Part shown: positions 49,393 to 59,563 of the stretch, one piece after another
Layout: each line of letters begins with the position of its first letter
Position numbering within the stretch: position 1 is the stretch's first letter
Assembly: GCA_030374805.1 (NCBI GenBank)
Contig: JARGSG010000001.1
Coordinates: 930,001 to 994,000 of the forward strand
Reading direction: 5' to 3'
DNA: 64,000 nucleotides
Source of the DNA: Gracilaria gracilis
Taxonomy: Eukaryota; Rhodophyta; Florideophyceae; Gracilariales; Gracilariaceae
Notes under the pieces: model-generated
The model's input: the letters and a program-made list of their open reading frames with translations, nothing else
Told to the model about the DNA's origin: nothing
The model's database searches: none
Position numbers and translations under genes: made by a program

Positions 49393-50114
49393 TGTTGGGA
49401 ATTGCAAAGGGAAAGCGGGGGGGTTGGGACGGGCTTTCGGGGGGCTGCGAAAGCGACGAGGCGGGCAGAGAGGACGGTGAGATTCGCGCTGCGGTCTGGA
49501 AAGCGGGAGTGACGAAATGAAGGAGGCAACCATGATCGGTACGTGTTTTCTAAACGGGGCGACGGGGTGGCCGGCAGCCGGGAAGGGGAGCGGCGGAGCG
49601 AGAGGAGGCGATTCGGCTGTTGGGGCTAACCTGGCGAAGCAGCGTCATCGGTGGCTGCCGTTGATAAGTCCTTCCCTCGGACACCGGCCAATCTGCGCGC
49701 CAGGCGCGCGTGCGGGAAGCGGAACAGAGCCAGTCGCCACATCTACAACCGTAGCGGGCCTGTAGTACAGGCCCACAGGGCGCTGTACAGCCACGCTCGA
49801 CACTGCGTTCCGCTGATCCGAAGGTGCGAAATTTTGAAACGTGGCCGCGCTTATCGCACCTCAATGCAGCAGATGGCGTTCTTGGTTTTTCTTGGGACAA
49901 AGCGCGATACCCTTGGGGTACAACTTACTGTAGAGCTCTTTGCGTGGAATAGAGCTCTGCATCCGGTGCTGGACCCCGCCGCCGCTTCTTCACCACTGTT
50001 ATTTGGACAAAACTTGTGCCGAACGGCCGCGACCGCTTCGACGTATCGAAAGCACAACCTCTCGTGCGTACGATTCGGCTCTCGTTCGCGAGAGCTGTGC
50101 AGCTTAGTTTCGAA
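49393..50114. promoter_or_regulatory. Divergent promoter between LMW phosphatase and Dicer-like gene
   Basis: The region holds TACCCTTGGGGTA at 49908-49920, a reverse copy of the recurrent element with a partly palindromic flank, 195 bases upstream of the Dicer ATG. The phosphatase side is GC-rich. Confidence 0.45.
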
Positions 50115-53100
50115 ATGAGTGCCACTTCTGACTCCGATGAGCCGCCTCTGCGGCCCGCGTCTTCGCGGCAGCAACGTCAACAACGTCAACGACGTCAGCA
50201 ACGTCGTCGGTATTTTCACAAACGTTCGACCGCACCAGAATACCGTTTCACACTTGAATGGGGCTCTGATTCTGATTCCACCGATTGCGAACCGTTACCC
50301 AGCGATTCTTCCGCAGCCGGAGACGCCATTTCATCGACCGCCAGTTTCTCCATGTTGAGCTTCGAACAGCAATTGGATGAAGTGGGTGCATCTGTTCGTG
50401 CTGGTGGTCCCAGTCAGTCTGCACCGGCCCTGCTCCCGAATCAAAGCACACCGCTCGAATATCCGAGACCAACCTTCACTCCGCGCCGCTATCAGCTGGA
50501 AATCCTTCGACGAGCGATAGAAAACAATGTCATAGCCGTGCTGGATACCGGTGCCGGGAAAACACTTGTTGCCGCTCTTTTGGCGAAGGAAACCCTTGAA
50601 TCGCTAAAGAACGTTGAGATGGCCGAGAAATCTATGCTGGATTCATCCCTTCTACCGCATGTTTCTCCGTCCTACAATATCACATCGTCACGAATCGTAT
50701 CGAAGGTTGAGCCTAGACTTAATGCATCTCCTGATCACCAAACTTTGCATTCGGCGCAAGTAACCAGTCTTAATGCGGGGACCGAGTCCGGATTACCACA
50801 GACTGTTTCAGAGCTATCGAGTAGTTCAGCTGAATCTCTGGAAAGCGCTCAAGTGGAAAGTGCTGCCCTTGAGACAGCTCCAAAGACACAGCAGAAACCT
50901 CGGGCACTTCCAGCTTCGTCCGAAAGAAAGCCCTCTTTTCTTGAGTCAAAATCTAACAAACCCGCCTCGGTTCCTCTCCTCGTTAATGGTTCGGGTGTGG
51001 AACAAGTTCCCCTCACCTCCGAAGATTCCAAAAAGGCGAACAGCGAACAACTTCCGCTTCAAAGCATATCAGATACAGCCTCAACACTGTTCCGTTTAAA
51101 CAGGAGTCCTGTTCCCACGAAGCAGGTTATATTTCTTGTACACCGGGTCGCATTGGTTCCGCAACAGGCCGAGGTGCTACGGTCGGTTTTACCACCTGAG
51201 TATCGCGTGGCCGTCTTTTATGGAGAAAAGAGCGGGGATGATTGGTCATCTTCTGAATGGATGCACAGACTACGATCGAAAACGGTCTTGGTAATGACTG
51301 CCCAGATTCTTCTCAACCTTCTTCGCCACGGCATCCTTGATATGCAGGACCTTGCGCTTCTCATTCTTGATGAAGTTCATCATGCCACGAGGAACCACCC
51401 GTATAGTCGTATTTTTGTTGAGTTTTATCACACAATCCCAAAAGGTCGACCCCGTCCTCGTGTTTTCGGTATGACAGCCACTCCAGTCAAGCGCAAGGCT
51501 CAAGCAAGCTCTGAGCGAAACTGTCTATACGGCATGTGTGCTCTCGAAGCTACTTTAGACGCCAAAATAGTTGGACTATCAGATGATCACAACAAGGAGT
51601 TTGATGAACATGTTCCCAAACCGGAGGAGCTAGTCCTGGCTTACAACGGGGAGCGAGATGGTGACGACGTTGATGAATTTCAAGATTACGAACTTGAATC
51701 CAGAGTCCTCTCTAAGTTTGAGAGCTACAATAACCCTGAGCAAGAAAAGGCGGTAGGAAACAAGGCTCTTGCAGGGACCGAAGTTAACGTGATGGGTTCC
51801 TCAAGTTTAGAGACTAAGGAAACCACTTCTTTTCAGGCGGACGAAATGAAAGTCATTTTACATGTACTTCGAAAACTTGGTATCATGGCTGCTTATGACT
51901 TCGCAGTGCGTCTTTGTCAAGCATCAGGAATAGATCCACAGAAGGTTTTGGATGAGGTACTTTCAGAATGTACGTCGACGCATGTAGATTCTGGGGGAAT
52001 ACCGGAAAAAGTGTCAAAGCTTCTCGATCTCTTGTGTTCCGAATGGCTGAGATGTGAAAAAGAAGCAAAAGCTTCAAACCATGCCTCAGAGGGAGTCGAT
52101 GAGTTTCGGTGTATCGTTTTCATTCATGAAAGAAGTTGCGCCCTCGCGCTTGCGTGGTTAATTAATAGAGTGTTTCAGCACCTGAACAAGAAGGCACTGT
52201 GTGCGAAGTCTGTCGTTGGGTGCCATGGCAACGAATCTCTAGTTCGCATGTCGCGTTCAAGGCTCATTCGCACTGTGGAAGAATTTCGAAACGGAGAGTA
52301 TGGCATTCTTATAGCCACAAATGTTGTCGAAGAGGGCCTGGATGTCCCGGCATGCCGTCTTGTTGTATCATTTGATGTTGTACAGTCACCAACCGCCTAT
52401 GTGCAAGCCCGAGGAAGAGCTAGGAGAAGAAATGCTCGTTATGTCGTCTTTGTGGAGGAGCAAAACGAGAAGTGCTTCGAGGGCTTCGTCGCGGCAAGGC
52501 AAGGGGCCATTCTGATGAATCAAATGGCAAAAGGGAACTCTCTTTCAGAAATGGAGAAGGAATCGCTTCGTGCTAGTTTTTTGGCAGACAATGTTGTGAA
52601 GGAGGTTATGCTCCACTCGCGTACCACGAATGCAAAAGTCGGACTATCTCAAGCTGTATGTTTGCTTGAGAAATATTGTAGCATGAAGTCATCACAATGG
52701 GGTGTCGATAATCCTAGACCTGAGTACAATGTGACAGAAGAACTCGATGGATTTGTAGCAACAGTGCATATCAACGAGAAGTCTGGAATCGCCGGTGGGT
52801 TCTGTACCGAACCTCAGAAAACAGAAGTTCTTGCTCGTCGATATGCCGCACTTGATGCATACAAGAAACTGTATGAAATAGGCCAAGTGGACTCTTATCT
52901 GCTTCCGCGACGCCCTTCTCGTTCACAACGAATACTTCGAACCCCGGAATTGAAACAGGAGATTGGTATGCGAATTAGACCCATCAAGAGCAGCAGACGC
53001 CGCGAGCGAGAAGTTAAGTCCAAGGCCTCGAAGAAGGATAAGCGAGTTCGTCGATGCAATATAATCCATCCGAGTGTCCTGCAGTTGGAGGCTTCTAATT

Positions 53101-55532
53101 CTAATCATCAGGTTCAGGCCGACAACAAGCTAAATTCTTCTCCTGGCGGTGGAGCAGCCACTCGAGTTGAGCCCCCCTCCGCATTATCTCACGGCCTGAG
53201 GGAAAAAGTCCCTACAAAGTTCTACATGTATGTTGTTAAGCTTGACTGTGATATGTCAGGTATGGCATGGTATGAATCGCACGAGGGGGAACACTTTGCA
53301 CTCCTCGTTCGAGAGCAGCTTCCGGATGAAGACCTAACAGCCGTGCGATGTCCTACCGGAAAAGACCTTTTCTCACTCGTATACCACAGAGAGATAGAAT
53401 GGTCTGTTGACTTACACAAGAAGGCACAGAAGTACGTCTTGTTTTTGAAGTTATGCCTTTGGGGTCGCACCCCTGGTTCATTGAAAGCATTAGAGATGGA
53501 GGTTGAGGAAAAAGAACGAGGATCAATAGCTGGTTTTCTACTCATGCCGCTCGAGAAATACTCGAATAACGATTACAGGATAGACTGGAAATCAGTAGAT
53601 CGTGCTATCAACCTCAAATGGAAAGAGAAGCGAAACCGTGAAGACGCAATTCGGAATTCTGCAAACTTTGAACATGCCCTAGTGTGTTCATCGCATGAGG
53701 ATTGCGATCGCGTTTACGTAACCGGTCGCACTGATGACAAACTTCGGGCAGACTCTACAGTTGAAGGCTATCTCAACGCAGAGATGTTCAAAACATTTGC
53801 GGACTATTATCGCGAGAGACACAAGGTTATTCTTGAAAACTGCAGACAGGTAATGTTGCCTGGAGCAAGTGTTCGAAGTACCATGAACCAACTTTCCATT
53901 TCAGTATTCATGCTGCCGCACGAAACATGCCATTTGATCCCAATATCACCCCACGCATGTTTCATAACCAGTATGCTACCAGCATGGCAGACGTTCCTTG
54001 CCATACGAAATTGCTGGAGAAAGAATAGTGTGGAAGGCTGTCCTGCTGCATTTCTCAGCTTCGCAAAAGCTTTGCAACCGAACATTAGCTACGTTACGAA
54101 AGGAGTGGCAGATCTGTCTTACGAACGATTGGAGTTTCTTGGAGATGCCGTGCTTAAGGTGCTTTTCTCGATGGTTACTTTCGTTGGCAATCCAGGAGAT
54201 AGTGAAGGTATTCTGAGCGACATAAGAGATATCGAAGTCAGTAATCAGCGTTTAGCTGACTTGTCAATACAAATGAAGCTTCATGATTGTGTTGCCTTCT
54301 CCGGTGTTTCTCAGAATGTTCGATCATGGCCATGGTTTTGGGCTTCGCACACGGGAGACCAAATCAGAATATCAGAGAAAGTACTGGCAGACTGTGTCGA
54401 AGCCCTGCTTGGGGTTCAATACCTACACGGTGGAATCAAACTCGTGAGTGCCTTCGTCGATAAGCACGCCCTAATGCCAGGAGCCTGTCGAATTCTTGGC
54501 TTTACCATTGGATCCGATGTGAATGGAGTCGCACTACCAGTTCCACCTATGGGGCCAGGCGATAAACGATATGAGGGGCACAGGATTAGGGAAGTAGAGG
54601 AAATTCTCGGCTACACATTCCAGGACAAACGGCACTTGGTTATTGCATTAACGCATGGAAGTTTCGAAAACGGTTACATCACGTCATATCAAAGATATGA
54701 ATATTTAGGTGACGCTATCATTGGCTTCCTTCTTCTTTCCCATTTCTTCAATGAATATCCGAATTTCAGCCCTGGCGAGCTAACATCGCTTCGTGGACCG
54801 GCTTTGAGCAACGACTTATTCGCCAGAGTTATTGTTTCGAAAGGAATCCATCGCAGGTTCTGGTACGATTGTGCGCCGTTGAAGCGGGAGATTGATAAAT
54901 TTGCGAACTTGGTGGCAAACGAAGAAGACGATGACGAAGATGTGTGCAAGACTATGACCGTACCTAAAGTTTTGGGGGATTTGCTGGAATCTATTGTCGG
55001 GGCTATAGTTGTTGACAAAGGTATGAGACTCGATGGTGTCCAGGAAATTGTTCTGCGATTGATGGAAGACGAACTTAATCGGTTTGCAAACCCAAGCAAG
55101 TTCAGACGCAATCCGATTTCAGAACTAGTCTGTATTATTCAGAAGAGATTCCGAATCAAAGGCCCGAAATACGAATATCAGGACGACAATAAGGATCTGG
55201 AAAAGATTTGTGTGGTTTTAGTTGAAGATCAGGAAATCGGTAAGGGTGTTGGACCCACAAGGAGGATCGCAAGAAGGCGTGCCTCAGTGTCTGCCCTCAA
55301 TGCGCTTATGGAATCCTCAGCCGAGGATTCCGAAGATGATCAACAAATGTCCGAAGGTGATCAACAAGTGGCCGAAGATGATCAGCGAATGGCCGAAGAT
55401 GATCAACAAATGGTCGAAGTTGACCAGCAAATGGTTGAAGATGACCAGCAAATGGTCGAAGATGATCAACAAATGGCCGAAGTTGACCAGCAAATGGAAG
55501 ATTGCTCAAATGTGGAAGACGCAACCTTGTGA
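50115..55532 (+). CDS. Dicer-like ribonuclease III
   Basis: The 1805-residue product starts at the ATG at 50115. In order it has: helicase motif I DTGAGKT (about 143-149), the DExH box as DEVH (about 418), GMTATP, and the second lobe ending QARGRARRR (about 765). A Dicer dimerisation domain follows at about 830-920, then a weak PAZ-like segment whose end FKTFADYYRERHKVILENC is recognisable. RNase IIIa (LEFLGDAVLK with KVLADCVEALLG) and RNase IIIb (YEYLGDAIIG with KVLGDLLESIVG) both keep all four acidic residues. A dsRBD lies at about 1675-1731. It cleaves dsRNA into small RNAs for silencing. Oddities are a Ser-rich insert of about 170 residues just after motif I and an acidic Gln/Met heptad-repeat tail. 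No intron is apparent. Confidence 0.95.
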   Translation: MSATSDSDEPPLRPASSRQQRQQRQRRQQRRRYFHKRSTAPEYRFTLEWGSDSDSTDCEPLPSDSSAAGDAISSTASFSMLSFEQQLDEVGASVRAGGPSQSAPALLPNQSTPLEYPRPTFTPRRYQLEILRRAIENNVIAVLDTGAGKTLVAALLAKETLESLKNVEMAEKSMLDSSLLPHVSPSYNITSSRIVSKVEPRLNASPDHQTLHSAQVTSLNAGTESGLPQTVSELSSSSAESLESAQVESAALETAPKTQQKPRALPASSERKPSFLESKSNKPASVPLLVNGSGVEQVPLTSEDSKKANSEQLPLQSISDTASTLFRLNRSPVPTKQVIFLVHRVALVPQQAEVLRSVLPPEYRVAVFYGEKSGDDWSSSEWMHRLRSKTVLVMTAQILLNLLRHGILDMQDLALLILDEVHHATRNHPYSRIFVEFYHTIPKGRPRPRVFGMTATPVKRKAQASSERNCLYGMCALEATLDAKIVGLSDDHNKEFDEHVPKPEELVLAYNGERDGDDVDEFQDYELESRVLSKFESYNNPEQEKAVGNKALAGTEVNVMGSSSLETKETTSFQADEMKVILHVLRKLGIMAAYDFAVRLCQASGIDPQKVLDEVLSECTSTHVDSGGIPEKVSKLLDLLCSEWLRCEKEAKASNHASEGVDEFRCIVFIHERSCALALAWLINRVFQHLNKKALCAKSVVGCHGNESLVRMSRSRLIRTVEEFRNGEYGILIATNVVEEGLDVPACRLVVSFDVVQSPTAYVQARGRARRRNARYVVFVEEQNEKCFEGFVAARQGAILMNQMAKGNSLSEMEKESLRASFLADNVVKEVMLHSRTTNAKVGLSQAVCLLEKYCSMKSSQWGVDNPRPEYNVTEELDGFVATVHINEKSGIAGGFCTEPQKTEVLARRYAALDAYKKLYEIGQVDSYLLPRRPSRSQRILRTPELKQEIGMRIRPIKSSRRREREVKSKASKKDKRVRRCNIIHPSVLQLEASNSNHQVQADNKLNSSPGGGAATRVEPPSALSHGLREKVPTKFYMYVVKLDCDMSGMAWYESHEGEHFALLVREQLPDEDLTAVRCPTGKDLFSLVYHREIEWSVDLHKKAQKYVLFLKLCLWGRTPGSLKALEMEVEEKERGSIAGFLLMPLEKYSNNDYRIDWKSVDRAINLKWKEKRNREDAIRNSANFEHALVCSSHEDCDRVYVTGRTDDKLRADSTVEGYLNAEMFKTFADYYRERHKVILENCRQVMLPGASVRSTMNQLSISVFMLPHETCHLIPISPHACFITSMLPAWQTFLAIRNCWRKNSVEGCPAAFLSFAKALQPNISYVTKGVADLSYERLEFLGDAVLKVLFSMVTFVGNPGDSEGILSDIRDIEVSNQRLADLSIQMKLHDCVAFSGVSQNVRSWPWFWASHTGDQIRISEKVLADCVEALLGVQYLHGGIKLVSAFVDKHALMPGACRILGFTIGSDVNGVALPVPPMGPGDKRYEGHRIREVEEILGYTFQDKRHLVIALTHGSFENGYITSYQRYEYLGDAIIGFLLLSHFFNEYPNFSPGELTSLRGPALSNDLFARVIVSKGIHRRFWYDCAPLKREIDKFANLVANEEDDDEDVCKTMTVPKVLGDLLESIVGAIVVDKGMRLDGVQEIVLRLMEDELNRFANPSKFRRNPISELVCIIQKRFRIKGPKYEYQDDNKDLEKICVVLVEDQEIGKGVGPTRRIARRRASVSALNALMESSAEDSEDDQQMSEGDQQVAEDDQRMAEDDQQMVEVDQQMVEDDQQMVEDDQQMAEVDQQMEDCSNVEDATL
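55335..55500 (+). repeat. 21-bp tandem repeat at the 3' end of the Dicer-like gene
   Basis: About eight imperfect copies of a 21-bp unit encode heptads of the form Asp-Asp-Gln-Gln-Met-x-Glu. Copies differ at a few bases (Val or Ala before Glu, Val for the second Asp), so it is a coding minisatellite that keeps the frame. Confidence 0.9.
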
Positions 55533-56510
55533 GATGCCTCACAGTCGCTCGCAGTACATGAGATAAGTGAGCATCAAGCTGAGGGGTCGTTCGGTCGATT
55601 GCCGTGGGAGACCTTCAGCCTTGTAAAATGCGGCGCAGGTTTGTCCGGTGCTTGAGGTAATGCTTGTGAGGGTTTGGCACGGACCGGAGAAGCATGCGTT
55701 TGTGAGAAAACCAGTTGCATTGGCCAGCCTCGCGGTATTTCCAAAAGAGCTTCAACTTCTAGGAGTCCATTGGATTTGAACGGATTCTAACGTGCTCAAG
55801 TGAATTCTAACGAGAGTAGCCCTCTTACCCTTGATAGGACAGATATCCCACTGAATAGGATAGATACTGAAATGCAGGTTCAGGTAAAAGCCCAAGTATT
55901 CATCGAAGAAGGTGAAGACTTTTCACTGAAGAGCCACGCTCCCCTCGCTCGTATCTACTCTATTAACGGCCGCTGCTCTTGGACGCATATCTCGGGGTCT
56001 TTCTATCCATCGTGCTGACGTGCTACAGTAGGGTATCAAGGACGAATCCAGTAACCTTCTGTCCCCTTACAGTACGCATTGTAAGACACACGAAAAGGCA
56101 TGTGAGATCAAGTCGGGCACGCATACTGTATTATGAAGTTCCAGACGCATAAAAGGTATGGTTACAATCACAACCGTCAAAATGAAGTGGAATTTTGAAG
56201 GCTTTTTAAGCAGCTTTTTGGAAATAACAATGACGAAAGCATTTGAGTTTTCAAAAGCGATTCAGGCTACCAGAAGGTAGACACACTTGTATCGACTGTC
56301 ATCGAAGCCTAAAAGTTGGTGATGATTGTCTTTACATCTACTGATGAAACCGGCATTCGAAAGCACGGTCTACATTTGAGTTTCTTGTATCGGTCAGAAG
56401 AGTTGAAGGTATCGGAACGTGGAACTCAGGAGAGAACCTGAGTAGTCAAACCTCCGTCGCTTTGCAGACATTGTCAGGTACCAAGTTGACAAGTCAGAAG
56501 GGTATCTACT
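55533..56510. other. Intergenic region upstream of APC10
   Basis: It holds TACCCTTGATA at 55826-55836 (reverse CAAGGGTA) next to GATAGGACAGATA and GATAGGATAGATA repeats. No gene is recognised. Confidence 0.35.
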
Positions 56511-57383
56511 ATGTACCACTCTGTTCCTCATGCCCAGGACGAATGGTTTGCAGACAGTCAGCAAACCATCCGGGCACTTGAAAGCCTAGAACTTCACCTT
56601 CGAAATTTGCATACTCCGGTAAATGCAAGTCACCCGAAACACACGTCAAACCAAGGATATGAAGATGGTGACATAGACGAGGGATTGCGAGATTTGACTA
56701 ACCAGGCCGTTTGGACGGTGAGTACAGCGAAACCGGGCAATGGAGTAGAGCAACTTCTGGATGGGGATCCAAACACCTATTGGCAATCAGACGGCCTTCA
56801 ACCTCATTCAATTACAGCCCATTTCTCGTCCAAAGTCAAGATTTCGGAAATTCATCTATATCTTAACTACGACGCGGACGAAAGTTACACACCGGCCTTT
56901 ATATCCATCATGGCAGGATCAAACTTTCAGGACCTGCAAAAGGTCAAGGAGTCACGAAAGATTCGGATGCCAAAAGGATGGATAGTTATTCCAATGGGCG
57001 ATCAAACCGATGTGGACGACGAATGTAGCGACGATGAAAGCGACGTTGAACGTGAGGATATGGGTCAGCCGGAACGAGAGCGCATCCGACAAAGACGCGC
57101 CGAACGTCATAGACGAAGGACGAAAAGGCTGATAGATAGACAAGCCAAGCTTGACGAGAAGCAAAGGAAAGCAGAACAGGACATAAATGGGGAATTCGAG
57201 GTCATGAAGGATCGATCTGTGACGAAGGCGCATATGATTCAGATCTTTATAATTTCCAATCATCTCAACGGAAGGGATTCCCACATCAGAATGGTCAGAG
57301 TCTTGGGACCAAAAAGTCAGCTATCTAGCAGAACGTCCCGTTTTACATCACCAGAATTTCGAATGTACGAAACGATACGGTAA
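56511..57383 (+). CDS. APC10: Anaphase-promoting complex subunit APC10/DOC1
   Basis: The 290-residue product contains the DOC jelly-roll domain. It shows AVWTVSTAKPGNGVEQLLDG, TYWQSDGLQPHSI, ISEIHLYLNYDADESYTP and, after an insertion, MIQIFIISNHLNGRDSHIR. The last two residues are Ile-Arg, the IR tail by which APC10 docks on APC3/CDC27. The subunit helps the APC/C E3 ligase bind D-box substrates in mitosis. Unusual is a charged insertion of about 75 residues (164-240), acidic first (DECSDDESDVERED) and then Arg/Lys-rich. It interrupts the domain between two strands and suggests a disordered loop. Confidence 0.95.
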   Translation: MYHSVPHAQDEWFADSQQTIRALESLELHLRNLHTPVNASHPKHTSNQGYEDGDIDEGLRDLTNQAVWTVSTAKPGNGVEQLLDGDPNTYWQSDGLQPHSITAHFSSKVKISEIHLYLNYDADESYTPAFISIMAGSNFQDLQKVKESRKIRMPKGWIVIPMGDQTDVDDECSDDESDVEREDMGQPERERIRQRRAERHRRRTKRLIDRQAKLDEKQRKAEQDINGEFEVMKDRSVTKAHMIQIFIISNHLNGRDSHIRMVRVLGPKSQLSSRTSRFTSPEFRMYETIR

Positions 57384-58080
57384 TATGCGGGACTGTTTTG
57401 CGGAAGAGAGATGCTCACTACGCACAAACCATGTAAGCCCTCGTGCCTGCTCTATTGCAAAAACGTTAGGAAAGGGAACAGCGAAGAAAGGTGTAGCACG
57501 GAAATGATTCTGCTCTTAACTTTTTAGACTTCAGTCTTTTAGCCCATATTTGGCAACAGTGAGGCAACAACAGCTAGGAAAATTGTGTCTGGCTTGCACA
57601 GTTTACTCCATTGGAATCAAGTAGTTCGCTTCAGAATGGAATACAACTGCGGACGAACTGCCCTAATTCATGGTTATCACTCTTCATACGAACTTGATGG
57701 TGAGAACGTGGACTTTCATAGCCCTCTTCTATAAAAAGCAGCTGTGCAAAACAGTCAATATCAAATCCAGTACTCACAGAGTGTTTCTTGAAGACAAAGG
57801 CATGTCCAGTCATCGCCGACCATGCGACGATCAAGTTCCAATCTCTGCTCTTCGAAGACGAATCGAATCCAATGATGCAAAGTGGCATGTCAGTGGCCAA
57901 ACCCCCGTTCCACGTCCAAAATGTAAATACTAGTGTTCGCATTCAGTCTTCGAAAGGCTGGACACACACAAAGAGAATTGAAACGCATGAAACACTTTGA
58001 CGGAGTTGTACAAAAATAAGAAGATCAAACATAATCATGATGATGATATACGCCGAATACAGTTCGTATGAGAAAAGGTG
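57384..58080. other. Convergent spacer between APC10 and the RRM protein
   Basis: A 103-codon minus-strand frame at 57631-57942 (MRTLVFTFWTWNGGL...) has a plausible protein composition but no family I can name. It contains GTGAGT...CACAG boundaries 36 nt apart, too short for a normal intron. Treat it as a possible small gene. Confidence 0.3.
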
Positions 58081-58755
58081 TTATTGATGCATCTTAAGGT
58101 AAATTGTTTGTTTCCCTTGTAGCCTAAGGTTAGCCCGCTCACGCAAAGCGCGTTCAGCCTCATCTTCCGATGTGAAGGTAATGCAAGCCACACCAGACCT
58201 TCTCAGATGCCTGACATCAACGACATCATAGCTGGCAAAGAAACCCCAAAGATGCCTGGGCTGCAATAAATGGGGCAAATTGGAAGCCAGCAACGTACGA
58301 CCTCTCTCATCCGGCGCGGGGCCAATCGTATTCAGTCGCCTTCTCAACGTGATGCGACCTGATGTAGGACGTTCTTGAACATTTAGCATCGAATCAACGA
58401 CCTTCTGATCGACAACGGCGGCGCGGATGAGCTTGAGACCAAGCACCTTTCCGGAAATCTTGGACACAATATCCTCGGCATTGGATTGTGTGCTCGCGTT
58501 ATAGAGCCAGACAGAATGGTTCTGATATATGTCGGATTGACCCAGCACCAACGACCTCAGGGACTTGTCCACCGCTACAGACTGCTCATCTAGAAAGTTG
58601 ATAATGTCGCTAGTGCACGCATGGCTGGATGGACCGGCGATTCGCACATATTGCTTGGCGGGAACGGTGGCGGTTCCCGTAGTCAACTGACGGATGGCGG
58701 ATTGCAGCGGCTGGTGCCAAAGACGCAGCTGGGAGTAGCGCGCAGCGAACGACAT
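58081..58755 (-). CDS. RRM-domain protein, probably mitochondrial
   Basis: The 224-residue product has an N-terminal presequence-like stretch (MSFAARYSQLRLWHQPLQSA, rich in Arg/Gln/Ser, no acids). A first region of about 30-110 looks like a degenerate RRM (KQYVRIAGPSSHACTSDIIN...SVWLYNAS). The C-terminal 70 residues (RTLLASNLPHLLQPRHLWGFF, SGVACITFTSEDEAERAL) fit an RRM with RNP2-like and RNP1-like strands. It probably binds organellar RNA. No closer assignment is possible. Confidence 0.6.
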   Translation of the reverse strand: MSFAARYSQLRLWHQPLQSAIRQLTTGTATVPAKQYVRIAGPSSHACTSDIINFLDEQSVAVDKSLRSLVLGQSDIYQNHSVWLYNASTQSNAEDIVSKISGKVLGLKLIRAAVVDQKVVDSMLNVQERPTSGRITLRRRLNTIGPAPDERGRTLLASNLPHLLQPRHLWGFFASYDVVDVRHLRRSGVACITFTSEDEAERALRERANLRLQGKQTIYLKMHQ

Positions 58756-59563
58756 GGCGCGATTCCGGAGGAGGGCCGCTGTGCTTCAATCCTGCCTCGT
58801 AGCGACGACGACGGTGACAAAACAAACAGCGACGCATTGCGGATTTCGCGGTGCAAATCAAGCTCTGGTCGGATCAGGCTGGTCCCGGTCCTGGGACCAG
58901 CCTGGTCCGACAAGAGTGGTCACGTTTGGCGAAGTAGTCGCGCTGATTCCAAATTTGATCCAGCTTGCAAACGTGTATGTGCTTTGTAACAAAAGGACAG
59001 AAGCTTGCAGTCAACGTGTCGCCTCTTCGTTGGACGGGATCAGTCATTGGTTACCAACAGTATCTATCGAACACACACTGCGCGAAGGGAACAGGCACTT
59101 CCCGACAAGTGGGGCGCTTTTCTTCGACGCGCTTGGTGGGCACTACGATTACCAAGGGTACTAGAGAAACCAGAAGCACTTCGTTCTCCACGCAAGTAGC
59201 ACTTTTCCGAGGTTTATCGTGATGAAGTGCACGCTCTGCTGCCTGCTTGTGTGAAAACGGCGCCTGAAGCAGTAGTTCCTTCAAGTTTTTGTGTTTTTCT
59301 CATCACTTCTCTGCCCTTCGCGCCGCGTTAGGAGCAGGATGCTACCTCCTTGGATGTGGTTTTGACCCTTGTATGTACTCTGCAGCTCGAGGGTACACGC
59401 CACTTTGCTGGTTTCGCGCCGACACGCTTTGACTTCATTCTGCTCTGCTAACTGCGGAACCCTCTTTTTTCAAACCCATTGTCGGTATTTACTTTCCCTC
59501 GCTTGTCATCGCCTTTCACTCGCACGCAAGTCTTTTTGACTCTAATCTGCTCGACGCTTCGCA
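58756..59563. promoter_or_regulatory. Divergent promoter between the RRM and G-patch genes
   Basis: It holds a perfect TACCAAGGGTAC at 59150-59161 and a reverse ACCCTTGTA at 59365-59373. An 11-bp inverted repeat (AGGCTGGTCCC and its complement, 6-base loop) lies near 58877-58904. Confidence 0.5.

Noticed and set aside
55306..55542. Frames with repeated heptads antisense or out of phase to the Dicer tail
   Set aside because: They arise from the 21-bp repeat, which is open in several frames. Only the Dicer frame has an upstream domain context.
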